Shown here in pieces: positions 37,067 through 49,625 of a stretch of 64,000 bases of DNA. Numbering within the stretch: position 1 is the first letter of the stretch; each line of letters begins with the position of its first letter. The stretch is from Dryas octopetala (taxonomy: Eukaryota > Streptophyta > Magnoliopsida > Rosales > Rosaceae): NCBI GenBank assembly GCA_963921425.1, contig OY992835.1:14508001-14572000 (forward strand), written 5' to 3'. A program made the translations under genes and the position numbers. Under the pieces are notes generated by a model. It was given only the letters and a program-made list of their open reading frames with translations, had not been told where the DNA came from and did not search any database.

Positions 37067-37700
37067 GGAAAATTTTAGCTAAAGGATTCCAACTATACTT
37101 CATGTCTCTATTTAGGACATGAATTTCACTTTGTATCAATTAAGGATTGAAACTTTCATTTGGTGTGAATTAAGGACCCTGTTTTTTTTTTTTTTTTTTA
37201 TAATAGTTTTTATCTCAAATTTGGCCCGACATTTGACCCATTAAACCTCCACCAAATTCAGAAAAATTATATTGGGTTTCAAGATATTCATCTTCTCTTT
37301 ACAACCATATAAAGATCACCCAAATCGGACTTCTATAACTCCAGATAATCTGCCCCAAACTAGAGTATTCGAAATTGTCCAATTCTCCAAATATTTTCTC
37401 AGAGGTCCGATTGGACAATTTCAGGTACCCTACTTTGGGGCAGATTATCTGGAGTTGTAGATGTCCAATTTGAGTGATCTTTATATGGTTATAAAGAGGA
37501 GATGCATAGCTTTAAATCCAGTATAAGTTTACTGAATTTGGTAGAGGTTTGATGAGTCCAATGTCGGGCCAAAGTTGAGATAAAAACTGGAAAAAAGAGT
37601 CCTTAATTGACACAAAATAAAAGTTTCAGTCCTCAGTTGACACAAAGTAGAATTCATGTTATGAATAGATACATGAAGTATAGTTGAAGTCATTTAGCTA
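37067..37700. mobile_element. Fold-back element, copy 2
   Basis: About 630 bp, arms about 300 bp meeting near 37385, ends GGAAAATTTTAGCT and its near complement AGCTAAAAGTTTTCC. Flanks TTAGATTTA and TTTAGATTT suggest a target duplication of about 9 bp. It is related to 10689-11336. Unit C has the empty site near 48636, so the insertion is private to B. Confidence 0.82.
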
Positions 37701-37993
37701 AAAGTTTTCCTTTAGATTTTAGTAAACGCATGTAGCACAAAATAACAAAAGATGTTGCTTAAATTAATTAGAGTGGTCCTAGCTTGTGATAAAATAATTA
37801 ATAATATAAATTAAGAGTGGTCCTTGTGATAAAATATAAATTAAGAGTGGTCTTAGCGTTTAGGACCATAAATCCATAATTGGTCATATTATATGGTCGT
37901 TTTCCTACAGGATGCATGACATCCATAAGAGAAACTTTCCTGTAACAAGAATATGACTGATTTAGTATCACAATCCAATAACATTATGGCACT

Positions 37994-38308
37994 TAGGGGT
38001 GTGCATGGTTCGAAAAACCGAACCATAAAGGCATAACCGTAACCAAACCAAAATTTTCGAAATGGCCAATTTAAGAACCAAAACCAAACCAAACCTATCC
38101 CAAACCAACTGGTTTGATTAACCGAGAATATCGGTTCGGTTGGTCCGGTTATCCGGAAACCAGATAAAAACTGGTATACCCTAAACCTCATACCTTATCT
38201 CATATACTTATATACCCTATACTAGTTTACTCTATACCAATTACCTATACTATTATACTCGATCTATACCCTAAACCATATATATACCTTTAACTATAAT
38301 TGTTTTAG

Positions 38309-38340
<32 letters not shown>

Positions 38341-39110
38341 AGTATATGAAGAAATCTAAGCATCCATCCCAAAACCAATTGGCAATGGGTGGAGAGGCCC
38401 AAGACTTATAAGCACATATGCTAAGCTCTAGTTTTTCGATGTGGGACATTGCTCCACATTACTCTCAACACGCCCCCGCACGTGTGGCGATATTTTGAGC
38501 CTTACACGTGAAAAAATTGTATTGGGTGACGTGAGAGCACATGTGTGGCCGTTGGGCCTTACACGTGGATAACCAAGCTCTGATACCATGATAGAATTAG
38601 AGCATCCAACCCAAAACCAATTGGCAATGGGTGGAGAGGACCAAGACTTATAAGCACATATGCTAAGCTCTAGTTTTCCGATGTGGGACATTGCTCCACA
38701 TTACTCTCAACAGTATAGTATATACAACTATAAATTATAGACTAATCCTATAAAGTATAAACTATACTATAAACATATATAAATATATACTATAAACCTA
38801 TAAACTATACTGAAAACTATAATAAACATATATAAACTATAATAGGGAATTTGGTTTACTCTATAATAGGTATTAAAATCATATATAAACCAATTAATAT
38901 ATAAAAATGAATATATATTATCAGTAGTGGTTCGGTTCGGTTAAAACCGAAAATTACAATATTGAAAACCAAAACCAAACCCCAAAATTCGGATTGGTTT
39001 GGTTTGATATCCAAAAAAAAAAATAAATAAAAAAAAGACCAGACCAAACCGATCCAGTCGATTTGATTTGGTTGGAAACTCGATTTTTTTTTTTTTTTTG
39101 CACATCTCCA
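37994..39110. mobile_element. hAT-type non-autonomous element with nested TRIM
   Basis: 1117 bp with ends TAGGGGTGTGCA and, on the other strand, TGGAGATGTGCA. ATGGCACT is found on both sides (37986-37993 and 39111-39118), an exact 8-bp duplication. The interior repeats ACCGAACC-like and ATACCCTA-like words, as in the other hAT elements here. A TRIM lies inside it (38347-38712). No ORF is supported. Confidence 0.85.
38347..38712 (-). mobile_element. Complete TRIM retrotransposon (366 bp)
   Basis: Two 124-bp LTRs (38347-38470 and 38589-38712), each TGTTGAGAGTAATG... on the - strand. They are separated by 118 bp that start with the primer-binding site TGGTATCAGAGC (complement at 38577-38588) and end with a G-rich purine tract (GCGGGGGCG) next to the second LTR. 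GTATA lies on both sides. No coding capacity, so it moved with help from another element's proteins. Confidence 0.92.
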
Positions 39111-39783
39111 ATGGCACTTATGCTTTTATATTTCTTCACATAAAACTCTCTCAAATTTTAAGACAGAAACTATTTCTAGGGATATACCAAGTCAACTTCT
39201 ATTCCTATTATATGTAGGTAAGTTTTTCTCGACATCCATATAGAAATTAAGTGTTCATTTGATGTCATTGTGAATTCATCGTATCTACCACTGAAATCTG
39301 GAGAAAAGGAAAGCATTAATTGTTAATTGGATAATCATGTAATACAGTATATTGTAAATGAATGTAAGTGACAAATTAGAGCTCAGTATTATAGGAAAAT
39401 TACAAATATATCAAAGCCCTAATTCAAGGATTCGAGGGCATCATAATTTTTTTTTTGTAGGACAATATGATACCAAAGAAGAAAAAAAAACTTTGAATAT
39501 TAAGTGGAATAGATATATCATACACCAATCTATATATATATTATACAGTTTTTCTTTGGAGCTTGCTGTGCGTATGCCCCTTAATTATAATTTATTCTCC
39601 AAGAAAATATAAAAGTATTATGTACTAGCTAGGAATTGAATCCTTAAATTTAAGCAATTTTTTGTTTGGATAAAGCCTTCACAATCAGGATAATGTCTTG
39701 TATTTTAGTGAAAATCTATGAGGTGAATAATTATTGGAGATCTTCACTTAAGGAGACATACATACATACACATATATAAAAGG

Positions 39784-40143
39784 CTTATTCGCAAAAATGC
39801 TCCTTGAAAATAATTTTCATTCTCACTTTAGCCTCTTAAAGTTTAATCTTCTCATTTTACCTTCCGAACTTCACAAATTCATTCAATAAGTCATATTTCG
39901 TCAAGTCCGTCAATGACTCCATCAATAAAGCTGACGTATTGTCACTCATCAACGTAATCAATACTTTGGATTTTTTAACGGAGTCATTGATGGACTTGAC
40001 GAAATATATATATATATATATATATATATGGAGTTTGTAAAATTCGAATGACAAACCTAAGAAGCTAGATTAATAAAAATTAAAGTTTAAAGGACTAAAG
40101 TGAGAATGAAAGTTACTTTCAAGGGGCATTTTCATGAATGAAC
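39784..40143. mobile_element. Mutator-like MITE in unit B (copy also in C)
   Basis: Ends are inverted repeats (GGCTTATTCGCAAAAATGC and, on the other strand, GGTTCATTCATGAAAATGC). TATATAAAA lies on both sides. Unit C carries it at 49626-49964 and block A has the empty site near 20908. It was therefore inserted after A split off and before B and C separated. Confidence 0.82.
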
Positions 40144-40352
40144 CTATATAAAATAACAAAATGTAGATCAATTTCACTTTTTTTCCTTATTAAATATATA
40201 TAGTACCATTTTTGTTGTTGTTGTTGTAAGGTACAAAAATATAAATATATATATATATATATATAGTCTGATTCAGGTGTGAACGCCGCATTTGACTATT
40301 GGATCAGATCAACCGACGTGATCCAAACTACAAATAAATAAATATATATATA

Positions 40353-40752
40353 GGAGCGCTCTAAAACTAACTAGTTAGCAAGTTAATATGAAACTAACCA
40401 TACTTTTGGGACCACCACATAACTAATCTCATAATCCGAACCGTCAATTATTTAGGTTATACTTCAAAGATCATCATTACAAAAAATCAATTAAATCGGA
40501 AATCATTTAGTCATCTAATTGAGATCAAATAAATAGACGATCAGTGTTTTCGATAAAAACATATATTAAGTTGTTGTTATAATCAAATGACTAAATGATT
40601 TCCGAATTTAGAGATTTTTTATAGGAATGATCTTTGAAATAGGGCCTAAAAAATAAACAGTTCGGATTTTGAGATTACAATGTGCGGTGGGCTCAATATG
40701 GTGGTTAGCTTTGTATTAACTTACTAACTAGTTAATTTTAGAGCATTCTTGT
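40353..40752. mobile_element. Intact MITE related to the one split by copia
   Basis: About 400 bp with inverted ends GCTCTAAAACTAACTAGTTA and GCTCTAAAATTAACTAGTTA. It matches, in reverse orientation, the joined halves at 11741-12036 and 18129-18240. It lies amid TA repeats, so the target duplication is not readable. It is private to unit B. Confidence 0.8.
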
Positions 40753-41389
40753 ATATATATATATATATATATAATACCTTGATAGACATATATATTATAT
40801 TAGTATGAATAGGAAAAGCCAGAGGAACTTCATTTTCTGTCTAATCAAACTAAATAATAAATATCAACCGAGAGAGATAAATAAACATTTTTTAAAAAAT
40901 TATTGAAATAATTTTCTGTATGAAACAATAAAAAAAGTGGTCCTGCATTCAAAGATCATTTTTTAAAAGAAATGAACTAATTCTCATTGTCAAGAAACCA
41001 AGATGATTCATGATATATATCTACCTAGATAATTCATCGGGCACAGGATCAACATGGAATATATAATAATCATGTATTCAACTTTTCCATATAATTTATT
41101 AATTAATATGCAGTTGTGTTTTATATATATATATATATGAAAACGAAAGCATTAATATTTAAAACAAAGAAAAAAAAATACTTGTAATAATTTCACTAGC
41201 TGCATGCAAGAGCACGCCCATATGGTACAATTCCAGGGTCAATTCTGTGATATTCAAGCAATAAGATATATGTGGAAAGCAGGACCACGAATTATCAAGA
41301 CTTGTACGTGGAAGGAGATTACACAAATATTAATATTGTTATTTAGAGAGTAATTTTCTCTAATCAAACAACATGAAGGCATGCATTAT

Positions 41390-42480
41390 TAGTCGCACAT
41401 GACAAAACATATGTAATCTCACACAATTTTCAATTGCCAAGTCGTGACCTGCAGGTACCCCTGGGGTATCCACCGTCCGGCCTCTTATGTAAACGTGATC
41501 GACAAAACAGTGCCTAATTTACTCATTCACGTCTTTACAATAAAAGGATATATAGTTTATGATTGACTCTAATACCATTTGTTAGGACACGATTCAATGC
41601 TAAATAGAAAGTAGCCATTTAATTTAATAATGCATTATTCCTAATGACAAAAAATTTCCCATCTATTTATATGCTCTAAGTCTTCTTATTAATCATTGAA
41701 TTTCATCTAAGTTTTAGAAAATCATAAGTGTTTATTCAAAACATCAAATGGGCCGGTACCAGCTAGTCTTAACATTTTTCATTTATGGGAACTAATTGGC
41801 ATCTACATAATCATAAATATTATTCTTCCCCATGTATATTGATATATTATCTTACTCGGAGTCGATCAATAATAGTATTATGAGTAAAGCAACACTTGTA
41901 TATTAGATTAGTCGCACTTCTAATATTAGAAATGTACGCATATGGACTGAAAATATGGTTGAAATATTTTTATTTGTAAAAATATTATGGAAGTCATTAT
42001 TACTGCCATAGAATTATGAATATGAATCTTCTAAGCCATTTAACCCAAAAAAAAAATCTCCAAATCCATTTCAGTTTCGAATGATACAATTGATCAATAT
42101 ATATGCTGCATGGGAGATCTTTTTATAGCATTATCTTTACTTCCTAAGAGGCAAAGCAGCAAACTAGATCATCATGGTGATGGTAGAATAGGCAGAACCA
42201 CAAAAGAAGTATAATCGATCTAAAACCATAATTTATTCTTTGTCCAACAAAAACAGGACAAAACGTACAATAAATAAATGCAGCAACTTGACACAAGGAA
42301 AGACAAGAAATTAAGCAAATAATGTAGAATCACAAAATGCATTAATCAGAACTAACTAAATATGTCTGCTAATAACACATAGCCCTTTCAGACAAGAACA
42401 TTAATTCTTCAAGTAATAAACCTAACTAATCATACTCATCTCTACTAGTTGTCCATACAAGTGCACGGTGAGCCCATGCA
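41390..42480. other. Right end of block B
   Basis: Non-coding. The GTACCCCTGGGGTATCCACCG palindrome-containing phrase near 41455 recurs at 52298 and 53694, showing that this end of the block was copied twice in unit C. Confidence 0.6.
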
Positions 42481-42620
42481 AAATTAGATATTCAATATAT
42501 ATGTTTTCTATTTAATTGTCTAATTTTTGTAAAAATGATCTTTGAATAAAGATTTAAGAAATGATGGATTGGATTGTTAAAATACAATGTGGACCTCGTG
42601 ACAAATCCCTTAAACGAAAT

Positions 42621-42653
<33 letters not shown>

Positions 42654-43205
42654 GGACATCGAGAAATTGAGCCTGCAACCTATTTGATGTGGGACTTGTG
42701 CACTATAAATGTGTTAAATTGATCTTATGTGTTATAATAATGCATTATAGGGAGCTGTTATTAGCACTCCGATCATTTTGCGGGGATAGGACGAGATAAG
42801 TTTTCTTTTTGACTAATACTAATCCATCTTCTTCCCTTAACACCAGCATTAGAACTTGGGACATCTCCCAACACTAGAGAGAGAAATACTATTAATTGGA
42901 CTAACAACTAGTTGGTAGACAAAAATTAGAAGTTAGCCTCTATTTCTTCCTTAAATTATCTTGAATTTAGTGAGTTTAACTTATCCAATCTAATCTTAGA
43001 CACCAGACATAGTGTAGAAAGAAATACACCTTTCTTTATTCATTCAGTAGAAGCAAAAGACGAAACTTTATATCATCAACAGCCCTGACAGAACAACATT
43101 AGTTACAAGCACAGAGAAGCAAACCAGAAACCCACATAGCCTAGATACACATAAAGATTAATCATGAAATAGTAAGATAAAATTAATGGCCCCTTGAGAT
43201 CAATC

Positions 43206-45047
43206 TCAAACACCACAGTAGGCTTTTATGGGACACTCTGATTTCTTTGCCTCTGGTGTTTGGAAAAAATGAAGGTAACCAGTATGATCAAATGGTTTGT
43301 AGAGTAAGGGGTGTTTGTCATCAGCAAGCTCTTCAGGTACTTGCAGCATCCCACTAGTGTATGAGAATAATCCCAAGGAATATCTGTCTTTCTTCTCTTT
43401 CAGGATGACTTGGTGCTCACAAGCCCGTATTCTGTCATTGCTCCATGCCTACCAAGTCAAAATAAAAGAAAAGGTGGAAATGTCCAAAACATATAGAAAA
43501 ACGTCAGTCAATTAATTAATCTTAGAAGACCCTTAAATTAATATAGTATTTTTTTTGAAAAATTAGAAAACATTCAATAACAATTAATTCGAGCTAGAAT
43601 TACATGAAATGTGAAATCAATTGTGAGAATATAAGAATGGCCAAAAAGAAAAGTGAGAATAAAAGAATATTTGTGAAAAACAACTTTAATTAGTTTCTCC
43701 ATGGTGTAAAATATCCTCTGCTTTGATTTCTATGCCCTGAAGGCTAAAGATCTTAACAACTTGTGGTAATGCATATATGCATCTCCATCAAATTATCAAT
43801 CTTTTGTCTACAATGGTGCAATTGGCTTCCTTGTGAACCTGTTCAGAATGATTTCAATTTTTTGCCAAAATTTTAGTTGGCCTTAACTTCTGGTGAATTT
43901 ATCCAAATTGCGTGTAATTTCTACCTGCAGATGGGAGTTGTACCTTTTATAGTCTGTACGTTGTGCATGGCCATTATAGAAATTTGGTTTCTTTTCCTCC
44001 TTTTTGTAGTTTTTCAACTATGATTTTCCCCTTAGAGTTTAATTTATCAAATGAAAAAGGAAAAATCACTATCAATGACCAATCTACTGCATAGTAAAAG
44101 TTGTCGATTATTAGGTTTTATTTTTGTTAGGGGAATGCTATTCGCGCTCCAAGAAAGACTATTTGAGCCTTCCGCATTCTTGCGGGAGTAATAAAGGGAA
44201 GCCTTATTCGTGCTCCCCTTATGTTAAAGCCATTCTTAACTTACAGAACTTAAAAGAAATTTGACCCACCGTAAATGCATCGCTTGCCATGAATAGAAAG
44301 GATGAAGGTGAAGGTTGCGCTTCAATCCACTGACCATCTTTAGTTTTTATCTGCAAACCAACCTGATTTTGGTGAAATATGGATGTGAAGGACGGATCTC
44401 GGTGAGGAAGCATTCCCATATTAGTCTCATTCACCTGGGGTGTTCTGTACTTAAAGCATCTGAAGCGGTAAATGGTTGATGCCATGTGAGACTCATAAAG
44501 CCTCTGCACACCATAACTATCAAACACCATTCTTGTCACCATTTGATGCAACTCTGCCACCAGCTTTGAGAAGGAATGAGCATTTTCACTAATTCAAAGA
44601 ACAAAGAGTCACACAATAGGCATAATATATATAGTAAAATTAGAAATTTAGAGTGAGTTATGAATCAAATTAACTTTACCAAAAATGGTCGTTTCCTTCA
44701 GGCCACATGATACTTGTGAAACCTTGAGCTCCTTCTAACGTTGTAGGGATGCCCAATGATTCATAGAGAGGAAGGTATGGATATTGTAAATAGTTGTAGA
44801 AAGGCTTGTCACTGATTTTCTGGTTTTTAGTTTCTATTGGAAGATTGAATAGATCTTCCATCACAGAGAAAACTGAGTGGTGAAGTTCCAAAGGGACTTT
44901 ATGGTAAACAGCTTCAAAGCAGCCATACTCTTCTAGAGCATGTTGAACTTCTTTGCATGCCATGAGCCAAGTCTCTGTACCGGGCTTCAAGTCTTCGTTG
45001 GATAAATCTATTACTGGAACCTTATGCTCAATACCTTGAGACTCCAT
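43206..45047 (-). CDS. AOP-like 2-oxoglutarate/Fe(II) dioxygenase, gene 3
   Basis: Predicted cytosolic oxidase using 2-oxoglutarate, O2 and Fe(II); substrate unknown. Exons are 44680-45047, 44270-44588 and 43206-43448, all GT-AG, 930 nt, 309 residues. The N-terminal domain (VPVIDLS, EEYGCFEAVY, NLPIETK) spans about 9-120. The Fe(II) triad is H185-R-D187 (PHRDPS) and H241 (ACEHQV). R251-x-S253 (RYS) binds the 2OG carboxylate. The C-terminus is KAYCGV. It is nearly identical to genes 2 and 4 and clearly distinct from gene 1, which has HTD rather than HRD. Intron positions are the same in all four genes, confirming common descent. No disabling change is seen. A conserved TATA-containing promoter lies about 90 bp upstream. 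Which reaction (hydroxylation, dealkylation or desaturation) it performs cannot be told. Confidence 0.93.
43449..44269 (-). other. Intron 2 of gene 3
   Basis: 821 bp, colinear with the 814-bp intron of gene 2. It contains the uninterrupted site ACCTTTTATAG (about 43950) that in gene 4 is split by a TRIM. Confidence 0.75.
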
Positions 45048-45135
45048 TAATAATTATGTCAGCAATTACTCTCTGATTCTCTCTTTAACTAGCTAGTTAG
45101 TTTGGGGAATTAGTGCACGTACTGATCTTGTTGTG

Positions 45136-45147
45136 ACTTTATAGAGA
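45136..45147 (-). promoter_or_regulatory. Probable TATA box of gene 3
   Basis: CTCTATAAAGTC on the - strand, about 90 bp before the start codon, conserved with gene 2. It would place transcription start near 45110. Confidence 0.5.
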
Positions 45148-45533
45148 GGTGTCAATAATGGGACAATTGGATCCTAACATATTTCCAAAACCATATATTT
45201 AACCTTAAAAAAAAACCTTCAAATGATAAATTTTAGTTGTTGGTGCTATGCTTGATAGATTTGATCTGTGTGCCAATCATATCATGTTATGTTGGAGTTG
45301 TGCCATAAGTGCTACTCAATTTGGATCCAAATTATTTAATTATGTACGGTAATATGATAATAACTTTATCGATCTATTTATTAATTATGGTGTTTTATCC
45401 ATACATATATCGTAAACCAAAGCTTAGGATTCTCTTATTTGCAAACGAAACGCTTGCATCACTCATTCATTCTTCATTAAAGAAAACCCACTTAATGGCC
45501 AAGAAAAAAAAAAAAAGGAAACCCACTTGATCC

Positions 45534-46240
45534 AGATAGAATTAGAGCATCTAACTCAAAACCAATTAGCAATGGGAGGATTAGCCCAAATCCTTAATTA
45601 TAAGCCACTAGCAAGGCCCTCACATTTTTAATGTGGGATTTCTCTCAACACGCCTCCGCAAGTGTGGCGTCATTTAAGCCTAACACGTGGACAATTTATA
45701 CTGGGTGACGTGGGAGCACGTGTGGCCGTTAGGTGCATCACGTGGATAACCTGCTCTGATACTATGAAGAAATCTAGGCATTCATCCCAAAACCAATTGG
45801 CAATGAGTGGAGAGGCCCAAGATTTATAAGCACATATGCTAAGCTCTAGTTTTCCGACGTGAGACATTGCTCCACATTACTCTTCCATGAAGAAATCTAG
45901 GTATTCATCCCAAAACCAATTGGCAATGGGTGGAGAGGCCCAAGACTTATAAGCACATATGTTAAGCTCTAGTTTTCTGATGTAGGACATTGCTTCACAT
46001 TACTCTTAACACGCCCTCGCACGTATGGCTAGATTTTGAGTCTTACACGTGAAAAAATTGTATTAGGTGACGTAGGAGCACGTGTGGCTGTTGGGCCTTA
46101 CACGCGGATAACCTGGCTCTGATACCATGATAGAATCTAGGCATCCATCCCAAAACCAATTGGCAATGAGAGGAGTAGCTCAAATCCTTATAAGCCACTA
46201 GCAAGGCCCTCAGATCTTCAATGTGAGATTTCTCTCAACA
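45534..46240 (-). mobile_element. Mosaic TRIM array (707 bp)
   Basis: On the + strand the order is: LTR of type b (ends ...ATTTCTCTCAACA), internal part, LTR type a, a second type-a LTR joined directly, internal part, LTR type b. Type a carries GAGTAATGTGGAGCAATG and type b GAGAAAT(C/T)CCACATT on the - strand. Two primer-binding sites are readable (complements near 45751-45762 and 46113-46124). Flanks GATCC/TATCC match the empty site in unit B (about 34049). This looks like repeated LTR-LTR recombination between related TRIMs. Confidence 0.8.
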
Positions 46241-46440
46241 TATCCAAATGTTAGCCAAATCAGATCATTTATGTTTGACGGTATCTTTTTCTTTTCTTGG
46301 CCAAATGTTTGGCAGTATCTTAATTTGTTTGTTAAGTCTTATTTTCTATTTGTGTTAGGTTTAGTTGGTTACTAATAATGGCCCGTTTGTTACTGGGAAT
46401 TAAAACTCTGGACAGGTCCAACTTCTGCCAAGAAAGAAGC

Positions 46441-46800
46441 TATTTTTTTTTTTTTTTTTTTTTGGGATTGAAATAACTTTGTTAACTAGAAACTAAGCAG
46501 GATTATAATCAATCAACTTGTAGATGTGTTCTTAGCCATTCAGGAAAGTCACTCTCCTAAGTAATAGAATTCTCACAATGTAGAGCATAACGAGCAAGCT
46601 AGGGAGTCAGCAACCCCCTTTGCAACTTGAGAAATATATGCACAGCTAGCTAGCCTCGTGAAATTCAACCCAAAGCCGCTAGTCTCCTCCAAAAGCTGCC
46701 CATCTGGGGCTAAGTCCTTCTCCACACGCCGGTAGCTAGATACAATAGTTTGTGCATCCGACTCCAAGAAAATGGAAGGAAACCCAACGTGAAGCTATTT
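46441..46800 (-). pseudogene. 5'-truncated LINE 3' end with RNase H-like fragment
   Basis: On the - strand a frame reads FLESDAQTIVSS...ISQVAKGVADSLA, matching the RNase H-like tail (ESDA...N.VAD.LA) of plant LINE proteins. It ends in a stop at about 46573, followed by about 110 bp and then a poly-A tail (T run at 46441-46463 on the + strand). A 5'-truncated copy with a poly-A tail is typical of target-primed insertion. A shortened relative is at 34099-34241. Confidence 0.7.
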
Positions 46801-49252
46801 AAGAACCGGGTTAAGTAAGACTTGTGCCCTTATTAGGAAAGAAAATTGTATATAACTATATATAGCGCTATTACGTAAGTACGTAGTGTTTATTAATCCA
46901 TATGTTATAATATGAGTGGACGACGACTTTATACTTTTATAGTACAATACTTTTAAGTTATTGTCAAATATAAATAATCTAATTTTTTTTAACATTTGGA
47001 TGATCAATTGATCAAGTAGATTTTTTGGGTGAAGGTATGAGTGACGCAAGGGTTTGGTTTGGAAATAAAATAATCCGAAGCTAAATTTTGGTATACTATA
47101 TATGTATAATGTTTGAATACGACATCATAATTAATAAATAGATAAATTATGTTGTCAAATCACCGTACATAATTAAATAATTTAGATTGAGATCAATTGG
47201 CACTCTCACACAAAACCTAATTAAAGACATATCTCGAATATAACATGATATGATTCCCATGCAGGAAAATTTATTTAAGCATAGCACCAACAACTAAAAT
47301 TTATCATTTATGGTTAAATACATAATTTTCCAAATGTATGATATCAGTACATCAGTGTGACACCTCTATATAGTATACCAAACTAATCCCCCAAACTAAT
47401 AAGATTAGTGCACTAATCATAAGAATATGGGCTGATCTTTCTGTTGGTTCCAAATTTGATCTGTGCCAGAGACCTTTTCGGACTCAAATTGATATACTAA
47501 TCAAACAAAAAAAGAAAAAAGAGAAAAAGGGCTTTGCACCCAAATTTTTAGTAATCAGGATCAACTCCTAAGAAAATTTTATGGCCTTTCAAATTTTTTT
47601 CTCATTAATTTTTATTTTAATAAAATTAGAGGATCTTTCAAAATCTCACCAAATCTTAAAATTTCTCCCATTATATTAGGCTTAATTAGACATATATCCA
47701 TTTTGGGAGACTCAATTTGATATTACTCAATTTTTTTTGGGAAAATTAGATACACATCTATTTTAAAATTTGCCATGTAAGATTAAAATTCATTTTCTAC
47801 CCTTTGAGTTGAAAAAAGGTAAATTTTAATTTTTTCAATTAATGCCTTATTTCAAGGTATTATCATGAAAAGTTTTTGTAATTATTTGCCATTAATTTAT
47901 GAAGTTGAATATTAAGATTTTTCATTTCTGATTTTCGTGTTCAAATTTCATAGTTTTCTGCATTTTCCAAATTAGTGTGTATTAATGTGTTATTTCAAGG
48001 TATAATTTACTATTTATTTTTTTGGTAATTAATTTCCATTTATGTTTGACTTTGAAAATTAAGTATATCTTTTTAATTTTGTTTTCAAATTTCAAAATAG
48101 GTGTTTTCTTATCCAAATTAGTATATTACGACCAACATTCAAAGATTAACTAGAAGAAACGTCATTTACACTTTTCAAACATCATTAAGCTTTCATCATC
48201 ACTTATTTCATTTCTTTAGGTTAACAATTTCAAAAGTTCAACATGACATATTATTTTGCTTTGATTGTGTTTGTGGTTTCTTCGATCTTCCTTTTTTTTT
48301 TTTTTTTTTTTTTTCTTCTTAATTATTTGATTTTTCTTCATTGTCTGTCCTTCTTCATCATCAATCTTCGATCTTCTTCTTCTTCTTCTTCCTCCCATCT
48401 TTTTCTTTGATTTTTTTTTTTTTCAACAGCAAGCCCTCCATATTGATTGTTATTGATTGTGGTTCTTGTTTTTCTACCACATTTTTCTACCCGAGTAAAA
48501 AGTGATTAAACTATTGGTATATATATCTCAAAAGAAGGTTGGTAATTATGAAGAACATCACACTTATAAATTCAAATAGTTTAGTAATACTCATACATAT
48601 ACATCTAAAAACTAAATCTTGATCTGCATTAATTAGATTTTAGTAAACGCATGCAGCACAAAATAACAAAAGATGTCGCTTAAATTAAGAGTGGTCCTTA
48701 ATTGTTATAAAATAATAGATAATATAAATTAAGAGTGGTCCTTGTGATAAAATATAATAATATAAATTAAGAGTGGTCCTAGCGTTTAGACCACAAATCC
48801 ATAATTGGTCATATTATATGGTCGTTTTTCTACAGGATGCATGACATCCAGTCATCCATATAGAAATTAAGCGTTCATTTGATGTCATTGTGAATTCATC
48901 GTATCTACCACTGAAATCTGGAGAAAATGAAAGCATCAATTGTTAATGGGACAATCATGTAATACGGTATATTGTAATGAATGTGAGTGACAAATTAGAG
49001 CTCAGTATTATAGGAAAATTACAAATATATTAAAGTCCTAATTCAAGGATTCGAGGACATCATAATTTTTTTTTGTACGACAATATGATACCAAAGAAGA
49101 AAAAAAAAAATTTGAATATTAAGTGGAAATAATGTTGAATAGATATATTATATTATACACCCATCTAAATATATATTATACAGTTTTTCTTTGGAGCTTG
49201 CTATACGTATGCCCCTTAATTATAATTTATTCTCCAAGAAAATATAAAAGTA
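46801..49252. other. Non-coding part of unit C, left half of block C
   Basis: Colinear with unit B from about 34240 to 39610 but without its CACTA, fold-back and hAT insertions. It includes a relative of 35392-36941 (47690-48545) with a T run at 48291-48314. No gene is supported. Confidence 0.6.
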
Positions 49253-49456
49253 GAATAATGCTATACTTACCACATTCTTATACCATATTTTTATATCATC
49301 TCACGTGTCATTACTTTATTGGACAGAGTTTTTCTTTTTCTTTTTGAGTTTTTATTTTTATTTGTTAGTGTCCACTATATGAATGCCATATAATAAGTTG
49401 CCACATAAGATGATATGAAATTGTGGTATAAAAATGTGGAATATCTAGCACTATTG
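49253..49456. mobile_element. MITE private to unit C (204 bp)
   Basis: Inverted ends GAATAATGCTATACTTACCA and, on the other strand, CAATAGTGCTAGATATTCCA. ATAAAAGTA lies exactly on both sides (49244-49252 and 49457-49465). Unit B has the empty site (AAAATATAAAAGTATTATG, near 39605). A 9-bp duplication suggests a Mutator-like origin. Confidence 0.88.
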
Positions 49457-49625
49457 ATAAAAGTATTATGTACAGGAATTGAATCCTTAGATTTATGCAA
49501 TTTTTTATTTGGATAAAGCCTTCACAATCAGGATAATGTCTTGTATTTTAGTGAAAATCTATGAGGTGAATAATTATTGGAGATCTTCACTGAAGGAGAC
49601 ATACATACATACACATATATAAAAG

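Larger units (their letters stand above)
35130..42440. repeat. Duplicated non-coding block B
   Basis: Homologous to block A (18900-24290) and block C (47425-53640). No gene is supported outside the insertions listed. Extra sequence in B relative to A is accounted for mostly by 35392-36941, 37067-37700, 37994-39110, 39784-40143 and 40353-40752. Confidence 0.75.
30334..42480. repeat. Tandem duplication unit B
   Basis: About 12.1 kb: 3' flank, AOP-like gene 2 on the - strand, its promoter, and a long non-coding block. The next unit (C) starts at 42481 with the same ATTAGATATTCAATA phrase. Order and orientation are conserved between units, so this is a head-to-tail duplication. Unit-specific insertions are listed separately. 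Confidence 0.85.

Noticed and set aside
38347..38712. Cassandra-type TRIM
   Set aside because: No 5S rRNA-like promoter sequence is visible in the LTR, so only the general TRIM class is claimed.
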